This document shows, in pieces, positions 54,501-63,428 of a DNA stretch of 64,000 nt (the stretch's first letter is position 1; each line of letters starts with the position of its first letter). Location of the stretch: assembly GCA_002336115.1 (NCBI GenBank), contig DDEN01000045.1, positions 220,822 to 284,821 on the forward strand, read 5' to 3'. The notes beneath the pieces are model-generated. The model had not been told where the DNA came from. It was given only the letters and a program-made list of their open reading frames with translations, and did no database searches. Origin of the DNA: Chitinophagaceae bacterium UBA1953. Its GTDB lineage: Bacteria; Bacteroidota; Bacteroidia; Chitinophagales; Chitinophagaceae. Both the position numbers and the translations under genes were made by a program.

Positions 54501-55136
54501 AATACTTACGGCAATTATGCAAAACTGGGCGACCTTAAGTTCAAGGATATTAACGGCGATGGAATCATTGACAACAAAGACATTGTTCCCATTGGCTACG
54601 CCAACCTGCCTCAGATAGCATACAATATAACCATCGGATTTAATTACAGGGGATTTGATGTATCGGCGCTTTTGATTGGCACAGCAAAGGGATCATTCCC
54701 TCAATCGGGTTATGAACTGGCCAACCCATTCAATAAAACGTACGGTTCGGTTCAGCAATATGCTTACGACGGTCACTGGACTGCTGAAAAATATGCCAAT
54801 GGTGAGAAAATAACCTATCCTGAGTTTTCATTCACCGGAGGTGGCCCTAACACTCAGTTCAGTGATTTCTGGGTTAAATCCAATTCCTTCCAACGATTGA
54901 AAAATCTTGAAATCGGGTATTCATTTCTGAACAAAACAATGCTGGAGAAAGCAGGCATTAAATCAGTAAGATTCTACTTCAACGGCAATAATTTATTTAC
55001 CTGGGGATCGCATCTGGTTGAAGGTGTTGATCCTGAATTATCAGATGCAGGCAGTTCGGCCACCAGCAGCAATGCCGCCGGTTATATTTACCCAATAACA
55101 AAAACATTCAATGTTGGGGTTAATGTTCAATTCTAA
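51522..55136 (+). CDS. SusC/RagA TonB-dependent transporter with STN signalling domain
   Basis: 1204 residues; imports oligosaccharides across the outer membrane. An extended N-terminus and signal (to about 45) precede an STN domain (47-120; KITLQGKNIPLQIVFDEI, TYTINEGTIVV). A carboxypeptidase-regulatory-like domain follows (136-208; VVTDENGKPLAGASVLIK), then the TonB-dependent plug (213-340; VVVGYGRQKAVTVTGAI, VLKDASATAVYGIRGANGVI) and the barrel, ending in Phe (NVGVNVQF). The STN domain ties it to the upstream FecR and sigma factor. SusD follows 18 bases later. The early ATG at 51522 is used, as N-terminal extensions of this sort are common here. Confidence 0.96.
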   Translation: MKLTALRKYDCCENELFIKSFRIMKLTLVLLLAACLQVGAKSYAQKITLQGKNIPLQIVFDEIGKQTGYNFLYTEEVLSLAKKIDINVKKASIEEVLEYSFRDQPLTYTINEGTIVVKRKESANTVPATPPPPPLRIKGVVTDENGKPLAGASVLIKNTKTGTTTNEKGEFQITTDVQKAVLQVSYVGMETREITVSTSETMTIVLKPAIIQQQDVVVVGYGRQKAVTVTGAISSVTGKDLVSTPVSNITNMLVGRSSGISAVQGSGEPGQNSATIRIRGIATLNGQDPLIVIDGIQQPAEQPYIVLNAMDANEIENVSVLKDASATAVYGIRGANGVIVITTRRGRINRPQFSFTVNSGISKATSLLRTVGSYEFALFRNEAVKGAQAFGNHTYDNLLFSDDELWKFKNNRDYTEAEVDAMSNLTAEQKAQLKNSPAIYYTSHNYYREQFGGTGNQQQYNLNISGGTEKVKYFTSLGYYHQQGILNNTNYYGSNTNPDFKRYNFRSNFDIDVIRNFQISVNLAGQTSVGAGPGYNTTATSLSTRYQAIAQSILENSPFCGPGIVDGHLITGYVGTAGTATNPLGAKGAQSGSGTTPLAALLTGGTLTQYITSLTSSLSLKHTMNYLTQGLSSHVTVAYDDSYTKNYSRRNSVPTYSIMRDPSDPNRIVYIGGQLSSASLYDNYNNSTWRKIYLEAGLDYRRAFAGRHNVSGLVLANAQKYTANGMSFNTPSGLMGLVGRATYDFREKYLAEFNLGINGTENFAENKRFGYFPAASVGWVLSKEPFFPANKILTWAKFRASYGEVGNDQLGSRRYLYLPNTWAYTGSGYYFGNSNGSSANSFYTGALETALGNKDVTWERARKLNIAADFKFFSNRLSLSGSLFWENRNNILVTLQTIPAVYGVASSNVPPANLGKVSNKGYEVESGWTDAIRKLNYFIKANLSFARNKIDYMAEAPYPYEWMNQTGYAIGQYKGLVTEGFYNTQEELANRPYNTYGNYAKLGDLKFKDINGDGIIDNKDIVPIGYANLPQIAYNITIGFNYRGFDVSALLIGTAKGSFPQSGYELANPFNKTYGSVQQYAYDGHWTAEKYANGEKITYPEFSFTGGGPNTQFSDFWVKSNSFQRLKNLEIGYSFLNKTMLEKAGIKSVRFYFNGNNLFTWGSHLVEGVDPELSDAGSSATSSNAAGYIYPITKTFNVGVNVQF

Positions 55137-55154
55137 AGATTTAAAATAATTATA

Positions 55155-56861
55155 ATGAAAAATCTTACATATATATTTCTCACTGGTATTCTGATTTTCG
55201 GAGTTTCCTGCCAGAAGGATTTCCTGGAGATGCCGGTATCGGGCACAACAACAGTTGATTCGGTTTTTACCACAACGGTTAAAGCACAGAGTGCCATTGC
55301 ACAGGCTTACAACAAGGCATTACAGCAGGGACTACCATACCAGGGAGCGTGGAATGACTTAATACAAGAAACCATTTCAGGAGCCCTGGTGGATATCAGC
55401 AGTTGGGGAACTTTGGGAAAACCAATTGCCACAACAACAGGTTTAACAGCATCAGGCAATACAGAGGACACAAAAGGTTATGCATCTAATTTCACTGCCA
55501 TACGCCAAGCCTATTTAGTTAAAGAAAATATCGATAAAGTAACCGATATGACGGCTGGCGATAAGAATATTGTAAAAGCTGAAATGCAGGCCTTAGTAGC
55601 TTACCGGTATGAACAAATGTTTATCATGTATGGCGGTGTACCGATTGTAACAAAAACGCTTTCGTCAACTGATGATTTAAATATACCACGAGCCCCGCTT
55701 AAGGCTGTTTTAGACTCAATTGTTTCCTGGTGCGATCAGTCGGCGGCTGTTTTACCCTCACAGTGGCCTGCAGCGTGGACCGGCAGAATGACCAAATCGG
55801 CTGCACTGGCTATCAAAGCAAAAGCGTTGATGTATGCTGCACGTCCTTTATTTAATGCAACATCCCCTTACCTGGAAAATGGTACAAATAATAATCTTAT
55901 CTGTTTTGGCAGTTACGATGCCAACAGGTGGAAAACTGCTGCAGAAGCCTGCGAAGCTGTTATTACAGAAGCAGAAACGAACGGAGGAGCACAGGTTATA
56001 AACACCGGCAATCCCCTTGCAGATTACGGAACAGCAACTTCCACTCCGGGTAACGTAGAAGTATTGCTTGGATTTAAAATGGAGTACGACTGGGCAACCA
56101 ATGTGCTTTACAACCTGCATACATGGAATGGTTATGCCTTTGTTTTAACCAGCAATTTCCTCGCTAATTATTATAAGGCCGATGGTACTGACCAATCCTG
56201 GCCAGCAATCGGTGAAGTCCGCACCTTCAGCGATTATACAACCCGTATGAACCAGATGGAGCCTCGTTTTAAAGCTGATTTCTGGGCTTACGGAATAAGC
56301 GCATGGAATAACCCCAATGATAACAACTGGAGTAACAGTACACTCTTTAAAACAGGCTGGACAAGTCAGAATGGTTGCGCACAGTCAGTAAAGTTCTGGT
56401 ACAAAGCCGGGACAAGGAACTGGTTTGAGTTTCCCATCTTCAGACTTGCTGCTTATTATTTAAGTGCTGCCGAAGCATACAATGAAATGGGGCAGCCCTC
56501 TAATGCACTAACAAAATTAAATGTGATCCGTCGCAGAGCCGGTTTGCCAGAGATTGCTGAGACCGATCAGGTTAAGCTGCGTGCAATAATACAAAGAGAA
56601 TGGGCAGTGGAATTTTTTGGTGAAAACTACCGCCTGCATGACGTTAAACACTGGAAACTTCCAACTATCGGAAGCGGGATTATTGGCGGCCCTATGCGGA
56701 TATTCGCTTACAATAATCTTTCATATATACAACTATCCGGTAATACAAATTACCAGGATTATGTAATATACCAGGGTTTCTGGGCTCCGAGACAATACCT
56801 GAATCCTTTCCCCCAAAGTGAGGTAAATAAAGGTACAGTTCTTCAAAATCCGGGCTACTAA
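55155..56861 (+). CDS. SusD/RagB glycan-binding lipoprotein
   Basis: 568 residues. The lipobox is FGVSC at about residue 18, followed by QKDFLEMP, the usual SusD opening. TPR-type helices (MQALVAYRYEQMFIMYGGVPIV, KSAALAIKAKALMYAARPLFN) and RLAAYYLSAAEAYNEMGQPSNALTKLNVIRRRAGLP near the end match the family. The C-terminus NPFPQSEVNKGTVLQNPGY is characteristic. It forms the lid of the upstream SusC pore and binds the glycan at the surface. Confidence 0.95.
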   Translation: MKNLTYIFLTGILIFGVSCQKDFLEMPVSGTTTVDSVFTTTVKAQSAIAQAYNKALQQGLPYQGAWNDLIQETISGALVDISSWGTLGKPIATTTGLTASGNTEDTKGYASNFTAIRQAYLVKENIDKVTDMTAGDKNIVKAEMQALVAYRYEQMFIMYGGVPIVTKTLSSTDDLNIPRAPLKAVLDSIVSWCDQSAAVLPSQWPAAWTGRMTKSAALAIKAKALMYAARPLFNATSPYLENGTNNNLICFGSYDANRWKTAAEACEAVITEAETNGGAQVINTGNPLADYGTATSTPGNVEVLLGFKMEYDWATNVLYNLHTWNGYAFVLTSNFLANYYKADGTDQSWPAIGEVRTFSDYTTRMNQMEPRFKADFWAYGISAWNNPNDNNWSNSTLFKTGWTSQNGCAQSVKFWYKAGTRNWFEFPIFRLAAYYLSAAEAYNEMGQPSNALTKLNVIRRRAGLPEIAETDQVKLRAIIQREWAVEFFGENYRLHDVKHWKLPTIGSGIIGGPMRIFAYNNLSYIQLSGNTNYQDYVIYQGFWAPRQYLNPFPQSEVNKGTVLQNPGY

Positions 56862-56907
56862 TTCTTACAAGATAAACCGGGAATATTCATTGTATAAAAA
56901 ATAAAGA

Positions 56908-59814
56908 ATGAAAAATAACAATATAAACATATATCTGTTTCGCATTTTTCTGCTTCAGATCGGGCTATTCTGCATTACCTGCAGTAATGTTAATGCCCAG
57001 AAAAAAACAGCGAAAGAAGATTCGTTAAAAGTGATTTTGCACGAAAAAGATTCAAAACATTCTGAACAGGGGGCATTACTTGAGATCAATAAAAAAATGT
57101 CAACTGCTGCGGTTTCTGCTGTAAGCGGAGATATTTTATTTAAAACTCCCGTGGCAAACCTTACAAATACACTTTATGGCAGGCTTCCGGGATTAACAGT
57201 ACAGCAGCAATCAGGAGAGCCCGGATATGATGCCGCTTCAATGGCAATTAGAGGTGCCGGCACTTATGATAATGCAGGCCTTTCTGTTTATGTAGATGGG
57301 TTTCAAACCACGCTTTCTTATTTTCAGTATCTGTCGCCTTCAGAAATTGAAAGCATTGCTGTTTTAAAAGATGCAGCTTCCTTATCAATCTTTGGTATGA
57401 AAGGGGCAAACGGCGTTTTATGGGTAACAACCAAAAGAGGCACCATCAGTAAACCGAAAGTACAGTTCCAGGTTGTAAGCGGAGTACAGCAGGCAATGAA
57501 AATAAACAAACCTCTGAATGCTTACGAGTACGCAAAGTTCTATAACCAGGCAATCAGTAACGACCGTTATACAAACAATGCTTACCAGTATGTTTGGACT
57601 CCAAAATATACCGATGCTCAATTAGAAGCATATCAAAACGGAACGGGTGTGAATGTGGACTGGTACGACCAGGTATTAAAAACCAATACGCCTTATATTG
57701 ATGGTAATTTACTGTTCAGCGGTGGAGATAAAACCACCAAATATGCTGTAGTGCTCGACTACACAAGAGACCAGGGATTGTATGATGTTGCAACAGGCAG
57801 TACAACATCCAATGCACAGATTCAACGTTTTAATTTAAGGAGTAACCTGGATTTTAATTTCTTTAAAATTTTTGAAGCAAAAATTGATCTTGGCGGAAGA
57901 ATTGAAGACAGGAGATACCCCAATTATGCAGGGTATTCATTATGGGCAGATATGGCTTCATATCCATCCAATATTTACCCTGTTAAAGATACTGCAACCG
58001 GGCAATGGTCGGGTACAACTATTTATCCTAATAATCCTATGGGAAGTATAAAAGCACTTGGATGGTCATCTTCACACGACAGAACACTGCAGGCCAATTT
58101 CAACTTAAAAGAAAGATTAGATTTTATTACTCAAGGGCTGTATCTGAATGAAGCAGTATCTTTTAACACATGGGCCAGAAGTTCAGCAAGCAAAACAGCA
58201 ACTTATGCCCGTTTTTATAACGGAGTTCAGACAACAACAGATAAAAGCACTGACATCGTTGCAAATGGCACATCTCCTACCAACCAGTACGACTGGAAAC
58301 AGGCAATGATTACATTAGGTTATGACCGGACATTCGGATTGCACGATGTTGCTGCCGGGGTAAATTATTATGCAAGCAATTATCTCGTGGACTGGGGTAC
58401 CAATCAATTAGGATTAAATACAGGCAACAATATTTTTTATCATTACGAAAACATCAGTGGCCGTTTCCATTATCAGTACAATGAAAAGTATATAGCCGAA
58501 TTTGGATTTGCTGTAAGCGGTTCGGACAATTATGCACCGGGAAATAAATGGGGATTCTATCCTGCTGTATCTGCCGGATGGATTCTGTCGAACGAAGGTT
58601 GGCTGAAAAAAAGTTCCTATGTAAACTTTTTAAAGCTGAGAGCATCGGTTGGAAAAACAGGAAATGATGTTTCTAATGCAGGAAGATATTTATTCCAGCA
58701 ATACTTTTCATCAAACGGAAGTTTTTATACAGGAAATAACGGGTTATCAACCAATACAGGATTAGTACAGTCGTACGTACCCTCTGCCGATATTTTCGCC
58801 GAAGAAAGTATGAAATATAACATTGGAGCAGATGCAACCTTGTTTAAGCATCTGTCATTGACTTTCGACTACTTTATTGACAAACGCAGCGGTATTATAA
58901 CACAGGATAATTCTTATTCGGGTGTGTTTGGTTCAACAGCGCCTTACCGTAATGTGGGAAAGGTTACCAATAAAGGATTTGAGATCATGGCATCGTATTC
59001 AAATAAAACAGGAAGAGTTGGCTATACAGCAGGAGGCTATATTGCCTATGCTAAAAACAAAATAGATTACATGGCCGAAGTGCCGCCTGTAAATGATTTC
59101 AGTAAATCAACCGGATTGTCAATCGGCACACCGAAAGGGCTTATTGCAACCGGACTGTACCAGTTAAGCGATTTTAATGCAAACGGAACATTACGGTCAC
59201 CGTTGCCAGCATCCGGTTTTGGCACTGTGCAGCCTGGTGATATTAAATATAAAGATCTGGATGGCAATGGAATTATTGATCAGAACGATGTAACAGACAT
59301 AGGCAAACCTTCGTTTCCTCAACTTACGTATGCCTTTAATGTTGGAGTCAACTACAGCAACATTGACCTCAATGTATTCTTTCAGGGAGCCGGTTTAAGA
59401 GATGTAAACATATATTCTGCTGCTTATTCACAAACTGTAGCGTATGTAAATAACGCCAACGCTTATGCCATTGCAAAAAACGCATGGGCATATTATCCAT
59501 CTCAGGGAATTGATACAAGAGCTACTGCCACCTATCCACGGTTAACTACGGTTGCCAATACCAATAACTATCAGAATTCCACCTTCTGGATTAAGAATGG
59601 CAGTTTTCTACGCATCCGCAACATTGAGTTAGGATATACCATTCCGGAAGATGTGCTGAAAAAAGCACATATCGAAAAACTGCGTATTTACATCAGTGCA
59701 ATAAACCCGGTTACATGGAGCAGTTTATGGAGTAATTATAATATCGATCCCGAAACCAATTCAGGATATCCCGGATTAAAATCCTATAACGCCGGACTGT
59801 CACTTGTGTTTTAA
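56908..59814 (+). CDS. Second SusC/RagA transporter, short form without STN
   Basis: 968 residues with a signal peptide (to VNAQ). After a short charged stretch the protein goes straight into the plug (AAVSAVSGDILFKTPVANLTN, VLKDAASLSIFGMKGANGVL) and the barrel, ending NAGLSLVF. The STN domain and the usual carboxypeptidase-like domain are both missing, so it should not signal to the anti-sigma factor. It resembles the first SusC in barrel motifs (FGYFPAASVGWVLS-like) but is clearly diverged. It lies 46 bases after the first SusD and 18 bases before its own SusD. Confidence 0.93.
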   Translation: MKNNNINIYLFRIFLLQIGLFCITCSNVNAQKKTAKEDSLKVILHEKDSKHSEQGALLEINKKMSTAAVSAVSGDILFKTPVANLTNTLYGRLPGLTVQQQSGEPGYDAASMAIRGAGTYDNAGLSVYVDGFQTTLSYFQYLSPSEIESIAVLKDAASLSIFGMKGANGVLWVTTKRGTISKPKVQFQVVSGVQQAMKINKPLNAYEYAKFYNQAISNDRYTNNAYQYVWTPKYTDAQLEAYQNGTGVNVDWYDQVLKTNTPYIDGNLLFSGGDKTTKYAVVLDYTRDQGLYDVATGSTTSNAQIQRFNLRSNLDFNFFKIFEAKIDLGGRIEDRRYPNYAGYSLWADMASYPSNIYPVKDTATGQWSGTTIYPNNPMGSIKALGWSSSHDRTLQANFNLKERLDFITQGLYLNEAVSFNTWARSSASKTATYARFYNGVQTTTDKSTDIVANGTSPTNQYDWKQAMITLGYDRTFGLHDVAAGVNYYASNYLVDWGTNQLGLNTGNNIFYHYENISGRFHYQYNEKYIAEFGFAVSGSDNYAPGNKWGFYPAVSAGWILSNEGWLKKSSYVNFLKLRASVGKTGNDVSNAGRYLFQQYFSSNGSFYTGNNGLSTNTGLVQSYVPSADIFAEESMKYNIGADATLFKHLSLTFDYFIDKRSGIITQDNSYSGVFGSTAPYRNVGKVTNKGFEIMASYSNKTGRVGYTAGGYIAYAKNKIDYMAEVPPVNDFSKSTGLSIGTPKGLIATGLYQLSDFNANGTLRSPLPASGFGTVQPGDIKYKDLDGNGIIDQNDVTDIGKPSFPQLTYAFNVGVNYSNIDLNVFFQGAGLRDVNIYSAAYSQTVAYVNNANAYAIAKNAWAYYPSQGIDTRATATYPRLTTVANTNNYQNSTFWIKNGSFLRIRNIELGYTIPEDVLKKAHIEKLRIYISAINPVTWSSLWSNYNIDPETNSGYPGLKSYNAGLSLVF

Positions 59815-59832
59815 TCAGTAAAAAAGTAAATC

Positions 59833-61524
59833 ATGAAAACAAAAAATAAATATATATTATTCTTACTGGCTTCGCTGCTGATGATTGCCGGAAGCGGTTG
59901 TAAGAAGGGCTTTTTAGATACTAAAATTGATACGGCACAAACAACCGAAACAATTAATTCAAATTATAACACTCTTGCACAGTTTGCGGCTGCGCCTTAT
60001 GTGTATGTACGGAATGAATTTTCAATTTTAGATAATAACCTTTTTGCAGCAGCATGTGATGAGGCCGTTCAGACATCCCCATCATCCAATGCTTCTCTTT
60101 TTAACAGGGGAAGCTGGAACGCAACAAATAATCCTGATAATTATTATTCTTCCTATTACGCAGGTATAAGAGCTGCGAATTATTTCATTGAAAATTCTGT
60201 TAACTACAAAGCATTACTGGCCAGCAACAGGGATACGTTTTCCAATACCGGAAACATCAGTTACTATAATGATGTTGCCAGCATTGCATGGTACCGGGCA
60301 GAAGCTCATATACTACGAGCTTACTTTTACTTTGAGCTCTCCAAACGTTACGGAGGAGTTCCTCTGGTTACAAAAGTGTTATCGGCTGAAGACAATTCCA
60401 ATATTCCAAAATCAAACTACGACAGTATTGTCAATTTTATTGTAAATGAAGTTGATACTTACAAAGACAGTCTGCAGGCTAACTGGAAAACTTCTTCTTT
60501 TTCAAATTACGATGGCAGGTTATCGAAAGGTCCGGCTCTCGCACTTAAAGCCCGTGCGTTACTTTTTGCGGCAAGTCCGTTGCACAATACCACCAATGAT
60601 GTTGCCAAATGGAAAAAAGCTGCTGCAGCTTTAAACGATGTAATTGTTTTTGCAGGTGGTGCAGGAGGTTATGCTGTTACCACTAATTATGGCAACTACT
60701 TTCTTAATAATACTACATTAACCGATAATGAAACGATCTGGGCTATACGGTATGCGGCCAATAATACGCTCGAAACCAGGAACTATCCCATAGCTACAAG
60801 CGGCGGCAACAGTGGCATTACCCCTACCCAGAACCTGGTTGCAGATTATGAGTATAACGGAACGCCTGATCCAACAAATCCGTATAAAAACCGAGACCCG
60901 AGACTTGCCGCCACCATAGTAACCAATAACAGTACATGGAACAGCAGAACAATTGTAGAATCTACAGGAGGAACTGATGACATGGCCAATACCAATGCAA
61001 GCAAAACCGGTTTTTATTTAAAGAAATTTCTGACTGATAATTTAAACCTCACCCAATCGCAAACCGTAGTTCATAACTGGCCGGTTTTCAGATATTGTGA
61101 AGTGTTGCTGGAATATGCCGAAGCTATGAACGAATCTTATGGCCCGGCAAATGACAATGGTTACGGTCTCACTGCACTGGCTGCTCTGAATAAAGTGCGT
61201 ACAAGAACAGGTGTTGCCATGCCGGCTTCAGCAGCATCGGATCAGGTAAGTTTAAGAACCGTAATAAAACATGAAAGAAGAATTGAACTTGCTTTTGAAA
61301 ATCACCGCTACTGGGATTTGCTCAGATGGAAAGATGCAGAGTCCGTTCTTTCCCAGCCAATACAGGGTGTAAAAGTAGTGAAGAACAGTAATGGCACTTA
61401 CAGTTATACCACTTTTACAGTTGAGAGCAGGGTTTTCAACGCTTCAAAAATGTATTATTATCCATTCCCTCAAACAGAAATTAATAAATCAAATGGTGTT
61501 TTAATACAAAATACCGGCTGGTAA
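59833..61524 (+). CDS. Second SusD/RagB glycan-binding lipoprotein
   Basis: 563 residues. The lipobox is GSGC followed by KKGFLDTK. TPR helices with AWYRAEAHILRAYFYFELSKRYGGVPLV, RYCEVLLEYAEAMNESYG and ALNKVRTRTGVAMP match SusD. The C-terminus PFPQTEINKSNGVLIQNTGW is the family signature. Partner of the short SusC just upstream. Confidence 0.95.
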   Translation: MKTKNKYILFLLASLLMIAGSGCKKGFLDTKIDTAQTTETINSNYNTLAQFAAAPYVYVRNEFSILDNNLFAAACDEAVQTSPSSNASLFNRGSWNATNNPDNYYSSYYAGIRAANYFIENSVNYKALLASNRDTFSNTGNISYYNDVASIAWYRAEAHILRAYFYFELSKRYGGVPLVTKVLSAEDNSNIPKSNYDSIVNFIVNEVDTYKDSLQANWKTSSFSNYDGRLSKGPALALKARALLFAASPLHNTTNDVAKWKKAAAALNDVIVFAGGAGGYAVTTNYGNYFLNNTTLTDNETIWAIRYAANNTLETRNYPIATSGGNSGITPTQNLVADYEYNGTPDPTNPYKNRDPRLAATIVTNNSTWNSRTIVESTGGTDDMANTNASKTGFYLKKFLTDNLNLTQSQTVVHNWPVFRYCEVLLEYAEAMNESYGPANDNGYGLTALAALNKVRTRTGVAMPASAASDQVSLRTVIKHERRIELAFENHRYWDLLRWKDAESVLSQPIQGVKVVKNSNGTYSYTTFTVESRVFNASKMYYYPFPQTEINKSNGVLIQNTGW

Positions 61525-61565
61525 GCTATTTGGCAATGAATATTCAAAATATAAAAAATAGTTGT

Positions 61566-62144
61566 ATGAAAAATATGATAAAACTTCTTTTTACGCCCTG
61601 GTTGCTGGCAGGAGTTATACTCTTTTTTAACTCGTGTAAAAAATCTGACAGTGATACAGATTATGGTTACGCTAAAATTTACCTTCCACAGGCAATAAAT
61701 TTATCGGCCGGAGTTAACAATAATTATCCTGTTCCAAGCGGCACCGATTCAACAACATATAATTACAAAATTGATGCAGTAAATAAAAAACTCAATATTA
61801 TACTGGGTGTTTCTGTTTCAGGAGAGGCTGCTTCTGCAGGCTACACTGTTAACATAAAAACCAACAGCGATACAGTGAACCAGTTAATTGCTAATGGAAC
61901 ATTAGATGCGTCAACAGTGCTTATGCCTGCATCAATTTATTCTCTGCCGACACAACTATCAGTACTCCCGGGAGTAAGAAGCAATACTTTTTTCCTGTCT
62001 GTAGATATTGCACAGCTAAAAGCAAATTATACCGGTAAAAAACTGGCACTTGCAGTGAAACTAAGTGAGCCTACAACTTACCCGCTGAATGAAAGTATAT
62101 CCACAGCAATTGTTATTGTAAATGTAAATTCATTAACCCTGTAA
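61566..62144 (+). CDS. DUF1735 lipoprotein, likely surface glycan-binding
   Basis: I start at ATG 61566 (MKNMIKLLFTPWLLAG), which puts the lipobox FFNSC close to the N-terminus; an earlier ATG at 61530 adds 12 residues. 192 residues. Features that recall DUF1735 are YAKIYLPQAINLS near the start, YNYKIDAVNKKLNIILGVSVSG, VLMPASIYSLPTQLSVLPGV and KKLALAVKLSEPTTYPLN. Such domains occur in glycan-binding or carbohydrate-active lipoproteins of these loci. It follows the second SusD by 41 bases. Confidence 0.85.
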   Translation: MKNMIKLLFTPWLLAGVILFFNSCKKSDSDTDYGYAKIYLPQAINLSAGVNNNYPVPSGTDSTTYNYKIDAVNKKLNIILGVSVSGEAASAGYTVNIKTNSDTVNQLIANGTLDASTVLMPASIYSLPTQLSVLPGVRSNTFFLSVDIAQLKANYTGKKLALAVKLSEPTTYPLNESISTAIVIVNVNSLTL

Positions 62145-62210
62145 TGTTATCGAACTCAATCTGTTTTCATTTAAAACAAGGTCGTTTTATTTACTTAAAA
62201 AATTAATTTC

Positions 62211-63350
62211 ATGAAACTATCATTCAATATAAAATCAGCAGGGATGGTTATAGCTGTTAGTGCAGTTGTTTTAAGTTCCTGTAAAAAAGATCCGAGTTTT
62301 GTTACTCCTGTAACTGAAGGTGCAAAACCGGCAGCAGCATTCACCAACACTTCAGGATCCCTTGCAATTTCATTCACCAATACTTCTGTAAACCTGCAGT
62401 CATCCTACTGGCAGTTTGGCGATGGAGACACATCTTCTGCTGCATCTCCGGCACACACGTATGCTGTTGCGGGAAAATATACAGTTACCTTAAAAGTTGT
62501 CAGTGATGCAGGTTATGCAGATGTGTTTTCAAAAACAATCACAGCAGCGGTTCCGGCAGTGGCATCTTTTACTTCAGCCACTGCATTTGCTACGAATGTG
62601 CTCTTTACTAACACATCCACATCTGTTGACACAACTGCTGCAGTTCCTTATTTATGGGATTTCGGTGACGGAAGTGCAACTTCTACTTCTAAAAACCCCG
62701 ACCATAAATTCGCTGCGTATGGTACATACAATGTTAAACTTAGAGTAATAGGGCTTTTGGGCGATACGGCTTACATTACTAAGGCAGTAAATGTTGTTGA
62801 TGATAATTTATTACTGGGCGGCAGTATGGAATTAACAGATGCTCCGTATTGGACATCCTTAAGTTCTCAAACCGGTGTTGGTAAGGAATTTGGATATACA
62901 GGTGATAAGCCAACTGCAGGTTATAACGGGTGTTTCCGTTTTAAATCATACGCTAATAGTGGTGGAACAAGTCAATCATTAATTTATCAGGCAGTGTCGG
63001 TTACGGTGGGTAAAAAATATTATTTATCTGCACAGATAAAATTACCTTCTGGCAGTAAAAATTGTTATTTCCATTTTTATATATCAACCAGTGCCAGTTC
63101 CTGGGTTGAAAGTACGAATATGTGGATGGGTTTTAATACATGGCATGGGTGGAGCAGTACGGCTGTAGATGGTGATTTAATGACCAAGAATATTAGCCAG
63201 GGTGGTTCGTATGGAGTAGGTGCAGCTACAAGTGATATTTATACAGCAACAACAAGCACTATTTATATAGGTATTCAGGCCGGCACATGGCAAGGCTCTT
63301 CTAATGGCGATTATCTTATAGATAATGTGAGGTTTGTTCAAGTTAACTAA
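62211..63350 (+). CDS. PKD-domain surface lipoprotein with C-terminal carbohydrate-binding-like domain
   Basis: 379 residues with lipobox VVLSSC. Two PKD domains follow: residues about 45-112 (YWQFGDGDTSSAASPAHTY) and about 115-198 (YLWDFGDGSATSTSKNPDHKF). The last 180 residues begin LLLGGSMELTDAPYWTS, which looks like a jelly-roll carbohydrate-binding module of the CBM4/CBM9 type, and end GDYLIDNVRFVQVN. By position this is the surface glycan-binding protein of the locus. No catalytic residues are evident. Confidence 0.85.
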   Translation: MKLSFNIKSAGMVIAVSAVVLSSCKKDPSFVTPVTEGAKPAAAFTNTSGSLAISFTNTSVNLQSSYWQFGDGDTSSAASPAHTYAVAGKYTVTLKVVSDAGYADVFSKTITAAVPAVASFTSATAFATNVLFTNTSTSVDTTAAVPYLWDFGDGSATSTSKNPDHKFAAYGTYNVKLRVIGLLGDTAYITKAVNVVDDNLLLGGSMELTDAPYWTSLSSQTGVGKEFGYTGDKPTAGYNGCFRFKSYANSGGTSQSLIYQAVSVTVGKKYYLSAQIKLPSGSKNCYFHFYISTSASSWVESTNMWMGFNTWHGWSSTAVDGDLMTKNISQGGSYGVGAATSDIYTATTSTIYIGIQAGTWQGSSNGDYLIDNVRFVQVN

Positions 63351-63428
63351 AGAACCGCAGGTAGTAGTTTTAATAACAATGAAATAAGTCAGAAAATTTT
63401 ACAGCATTTTAATCTCAATAAATAGAAT